Part shown: one piece after another, positions 6,324-8,111 of the stretch | Position numbering within the stretch: the first letter of the stretch is position 1 | Layout: each line of letters starts with the position of its first letter | DNA from: Candidatus Aminicenantota bacterium | Lineage (GTDB): Bacteria > Acidobacteriota > Aminicenantia > Aminicenantales > Aminicenantaceae | Assembly: GCA_013139435.1 (NCBI GenBank) | Contig: WTAW01000085.1 | Span: 1-8,111 of the forward strand | Length of the DNA: 8,111 nt | Reading direction: 5' to 3' | Made by a program: the position numbers and the translations under genes | Notes under the pieces: model-generated | Seen by the model: only the letters and a program-made list of their open reading frames with translations | The model's database searches: none | Told to the model about the DNA's origin: nothing

Positions 6324-7724
6324 CTACATCGATTCTCTTGAAGTGATACATTTCTTCCCGTCCATGCCCCAGAATTCTCTATTCTGGAGCTGCTGGCCGT
6401 AACCACTGGCCTGATCGAGAGTCACCATGAGTGAGTTCAGAGGTCCGATCCGGGCTTCGATAGCCTTGCGGATGATCCTGTGAAGCCACGAATTGTTGGG
6501 CTTTGTGAAGGGACACACACGCTTGCAGTTGGAGCAGCTGAATCCGTTGAAATCGTAGCACTTTTCAGATTCGATATACCACTTTAAAGTCCCGGGATTG
6601 TTGGAAGGAGTTTTCCCTTCCCAAGTCCGCAAGCCATGGGTGATGGCGTTGCTCGGACAGTCATCGGCACACAGCAAACACGCCTCACAGAATTCGACGA
6701 CTCCGAAGTTTATGCGAGGATCGGGAAGTATGGGCATATCGGTTATGACCTTAGCCAAACGGACACGGGGTCCGTACTTGGGTGTGATCAAAAGGCCCAA
6801 GCGCCCCAACTGCCCCAGGCCCGCATCAATGGCCATGGGGATGCTCAGCCCGATTCCGTTCCCTGCGGGGATCGCACGATACCCGAGCCCCCGGATGAAC
6901 TCGGCAAGCGTCGCTGCGGTATAGGCCATACGCGAATAGCCATCCCCGACAGCAGCTGAGGCCAATCTCCCTGGGGAGTTCTCGATCCCATAGAAGTCCT
7001 CTTCAAAAGCCAGGGCCACGACACGATTCATCGACTGGGGGATGTACAAGGCCTCATCGGTCTGGCCAAATCGGTCTCCCTCTGAAAGAACCGGGATGGC
7101 ACGCCCTCTGTCTTCTTTCTGCGGAGAAAACCGATCCGAATACAACCACAATGGATTCAGCTCGGCAACACCTGCCAAGGATGCGCCGTAGAAAAGGGCA
7201 GCATGTTTCACAGCCAGGGTGGCCTCCTCCCAGCTCATATCCAAGTCGGCAGGATCCCACGGGCCGAGCTCATGCAGGCCCAGGCCGCGGACCATTCCGC
7301 GGTGAAGCTCCCACTGGTAAGAGGCACGGCCGTGGACGTTCGCCGTGTGCCAAGAGGCCGCCATCAAGGCATAGTCCAGCCGCGTCTGATTCGGGATCTG
7401 CCCTTTTCCCTCCACTAGGTTTATATAGGCAAGGTCCTCACTAGTCTCGGGTCGATCTTGTCGATCCGGGTCCCAGACGTTTCGGCTAAAAACTGTCGAT
7501 CTCTCGCTCATACGTTTGAGGGCATTGGGATCATACTCATAGGGAAAATTCAAATCGGTGAACTTCTCCACCAGAAACCCTCCGTACTCTTCGGGGGAAT
7601 CGACCAGAACTCCATCAGGAGTTTTGGCGATAAGTCTGGGGGCAGAATTGCCCAATCCCAAGGAAGCGGCTCCCACTCCCATCAGCTTTATAAACTCCCG
7701 TCTTTCGATCGAATGATTCTTCAT
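6324..7724 (-). CDS. rdhA: Reductive dehalogenase catalytic subunit (corrinoid, two Fe-S clusters)
   Basis: This 466-residue protein has the hallmarks of respiratory reductive dehalogenases, which replace a carbon-bound halogen by hydrogen using a corrinoid and two iron-sulfur clusters. A twin-arginine signal lies at R8-R9 (RREFIK), followed by a hydrophobic stretch to about residue 25, so export to the outer membrane face is expected. Residues 261-290 (DGYSRMAYTAATLAEF, then the GLGYRAIPAGNG segment) and 316-330 (KYGPRVRLAKVITDM) are typical of the family's corrinoid domain. Y263, N289 and R322 have exactly the spacing of the PceA active-site residues Y246, N272 and R305 as I recall them. 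The ferredoxin-like tail has C346-x2-C349-x2-C352-x3-C356-P and the distant-Cys motif C389-x7-C397-x2-C400-x3-C404-P. Length is normal (about 450-550). The substrate cannot be predicted. The start is ATG, with a GGGAG about 10 bases upstream and an overlapping mini-ORF. Confidence 0.95.
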   Translation of the reverse strand: MKNHSIERREFIKLMGVGAASLGLGNSAPRLIAKTPDGVLVDSPEEYGGFLVEKFTDLNFPYEYDPNALKRMSERSTVFSRNVWDPDRQDRPETSEDLAYINLVEGKGQIPNQTRLDYALMAASWHTANVHGRASYQWELHRGMVRGLGLHELGPWDPADLDMSWEEATLAVKHAALFYGASLAGVAELNPLWLYSDRFSPQKEDRGRAIPVLSEGDRFGQTDEALYIPQSMNRVVALAFEEDFYGIENSPGRLASAAVGDGYSRMAYTAATLAEFIRGLGYRAIPAGNGIGLSIPMAIDAGLGQLGRLGLLITPKYGPRVRLAKVITDMPILPDPRINFGVVEFCEACLLCADDCPSNAITHGLRTWEGKTPSNNPGTLKWYIESEKCYDFNGFSCSNCKRVCPFTKPNNSWLHRIIRKAIEARIGPLNSLMVTLDQASGYGQQLQNREFWGMDGKKCITSRESM

Positions 7725-7753
7725 GGCAACAGATCTCCCTGTGCGATATTCAT
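7721..7753 (-). other. Possible 10-codon leader ORF overlapping the rdhA start
   Basis: In the rdhB-rdhA gap an ATG (7753-7751) follows GAGGA (7763-7759) by 5 bases. It opens a 10-codon frame encoding MNIAQGDLLP. Its TGA stop (7723-7721) overlaps the rdhA start codon in an ATGA arrangement. This is the classic geometry of translational coupling, so ribosomes ending here could restart on rdhA. rdhA also has its own GGGAG about 10 bases before its ATG. Such a short frame could arise by chance, and expression is inference. Confidence 0.35.
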
Positions 7754-7769
7754 CACGTTCCTCACTCTC

Positions 7770-8042
7770 TCACCCTAATCTTTTGGTAAAGACAAATCGG
7801 GCCAAGAGGACAGCCCACACCACAGCCACAAATCCAAGGGTCACGCCCATGACCAAAGCGGCCCTCCCAGCTCCCTCCTGGAGGAAACTGACCACCATTT
7901 CACACACAAAAATCGCATATAAAAAGGCAAGGACAGTCAATGTCCACTGCCACCAGGGAATGGATAATCCTCTCCGGCGAACCCAGTTCACCAGGAGGGT
8001 GAAGCCAAGCATCATCAAAGCACCGATCACGATATGAATCAT
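7770..8042 (-). CDS. rdhB: RdhB-like membrane anchor of reductive dehalogenase
   Basis: This 90-residue protein is almost entirely hydrophobic, with three predicted membrane helices at about residues 3-20, 31-52 and 63-84. RdhB proteins tether the Tat-exported RdhA to the outer face of the cytoplasmic membrane. The family pattern is visible: a WW pair (W30-W31) opening helix 2, then Y42, F45, E48, F53 and E56, followed by R60-A-A before helix 3. Length matches the family (usually about 75-105 residues). The ATG start is preceded by AGGAG with good spacing. The gene sits 45 bases upstream of rdhA, giving the order B-A-C; both BA and AB orders are known for these genes. The 69 bases upstream hold no identifiable gene or clear promoter, so the operon may begin outside the window. 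The call rests on pattern and on the rdhA neighbour. Confidence 0.88.
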   Translation of the reverse strand: MIHIVIGALMMLGFTLLVNWVRRRGLSIPWWQWTLTVLAFLYAIFVCEMVVSFLQEGAGRAALVMGVTLGFVAVVWAVLLARFVFTKRLG

Positions 8043-8111
8043 GGATCTGTCTCCTTATTATGATTCTGCTTTCACAAGCAGGTTATGAATACTTTCCGAC
8101 GATCACCGCCT

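Noticed and set aside
8083..8111. Tail of an upstream gene ending AVIVGKYS then TAA
   Set aside because: Only eight codons are visible and another frame is also open from the window edge for a dozen codons; no product can be supported.

Overview
The window is a compact cluster read entirely from the minus strand. Its genes, in transcription order, run from about position 8042 down to position 1. Its core is a membrane-attached, corrinoid-type reductive dehalogenase set: membrane anchor rdhB, Tat-exported catalytic subunit rdhA and NosR-like flavoprotein rdhC. These are followed by a sodium:solute symporter, an AprA/fumarate-reductase-like FAD flavoprotein and a small two-cluster ferredoxin. 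After a 283-base gap come two exported GerW/YtfJ-domain proteins of unknown role; the second carries a C-terminal TPR-like segment and runs off the window at position 1.

Gene content points to an anaerobic, organohalide-respiring or organohalide-using Gram-negative bacterium. A member of the Desulfobacterota (former Deltaproteobacteria) fits best, but this is inferred from gene content and no taxonomic marker is present. No rRNA, tRNA, CRISPR array, transposase or phage gene was seen. No regulator, corrinoid-synthesis gene or RdhT-like chaperone lies in the window.

Layout: 8111-8043 is upstream sequence; rdhB 8042-7770; rdhA 7724-6324; rdhC 6260-5007; symporter 4930-3527; flavoprotein 3530-1584; ferredoxin 1581-1285; intergenic 1284-1002; GerW-like protein 1 1001-600; GerW-TPR protein 589 to beyond 1. 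Symporter and flavoprotein overlap by 4 bases, flavoprotein and ferredoxin are 2 bases apart, and the two GerW genes are 10 bases apart. The gaps rdhB-rdhA (45), rdhA-rdhC (63) and rdhC-symporter (76) are larger and hold small structures: two mini-ORFs with good ribosome binding sites and one 8-bp inverted repeat.

Working model (inference): RdhB holds RdhA at the outer face of the cytoplasmic membrane, and RdhC, with a predicted covalent FMN and two CxxxCP motifs, has a redox or maturation role. RdhA removes halogen from an unknown organohalide. The symporter imports an anionic or polar compound, possibly the dehalogenated product. The cytoplasmic flavoprotein-ferredoxin pair then reduces or oxidises it. 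The substrates of the symporter and flavoprotein cannot be read from the sequence.
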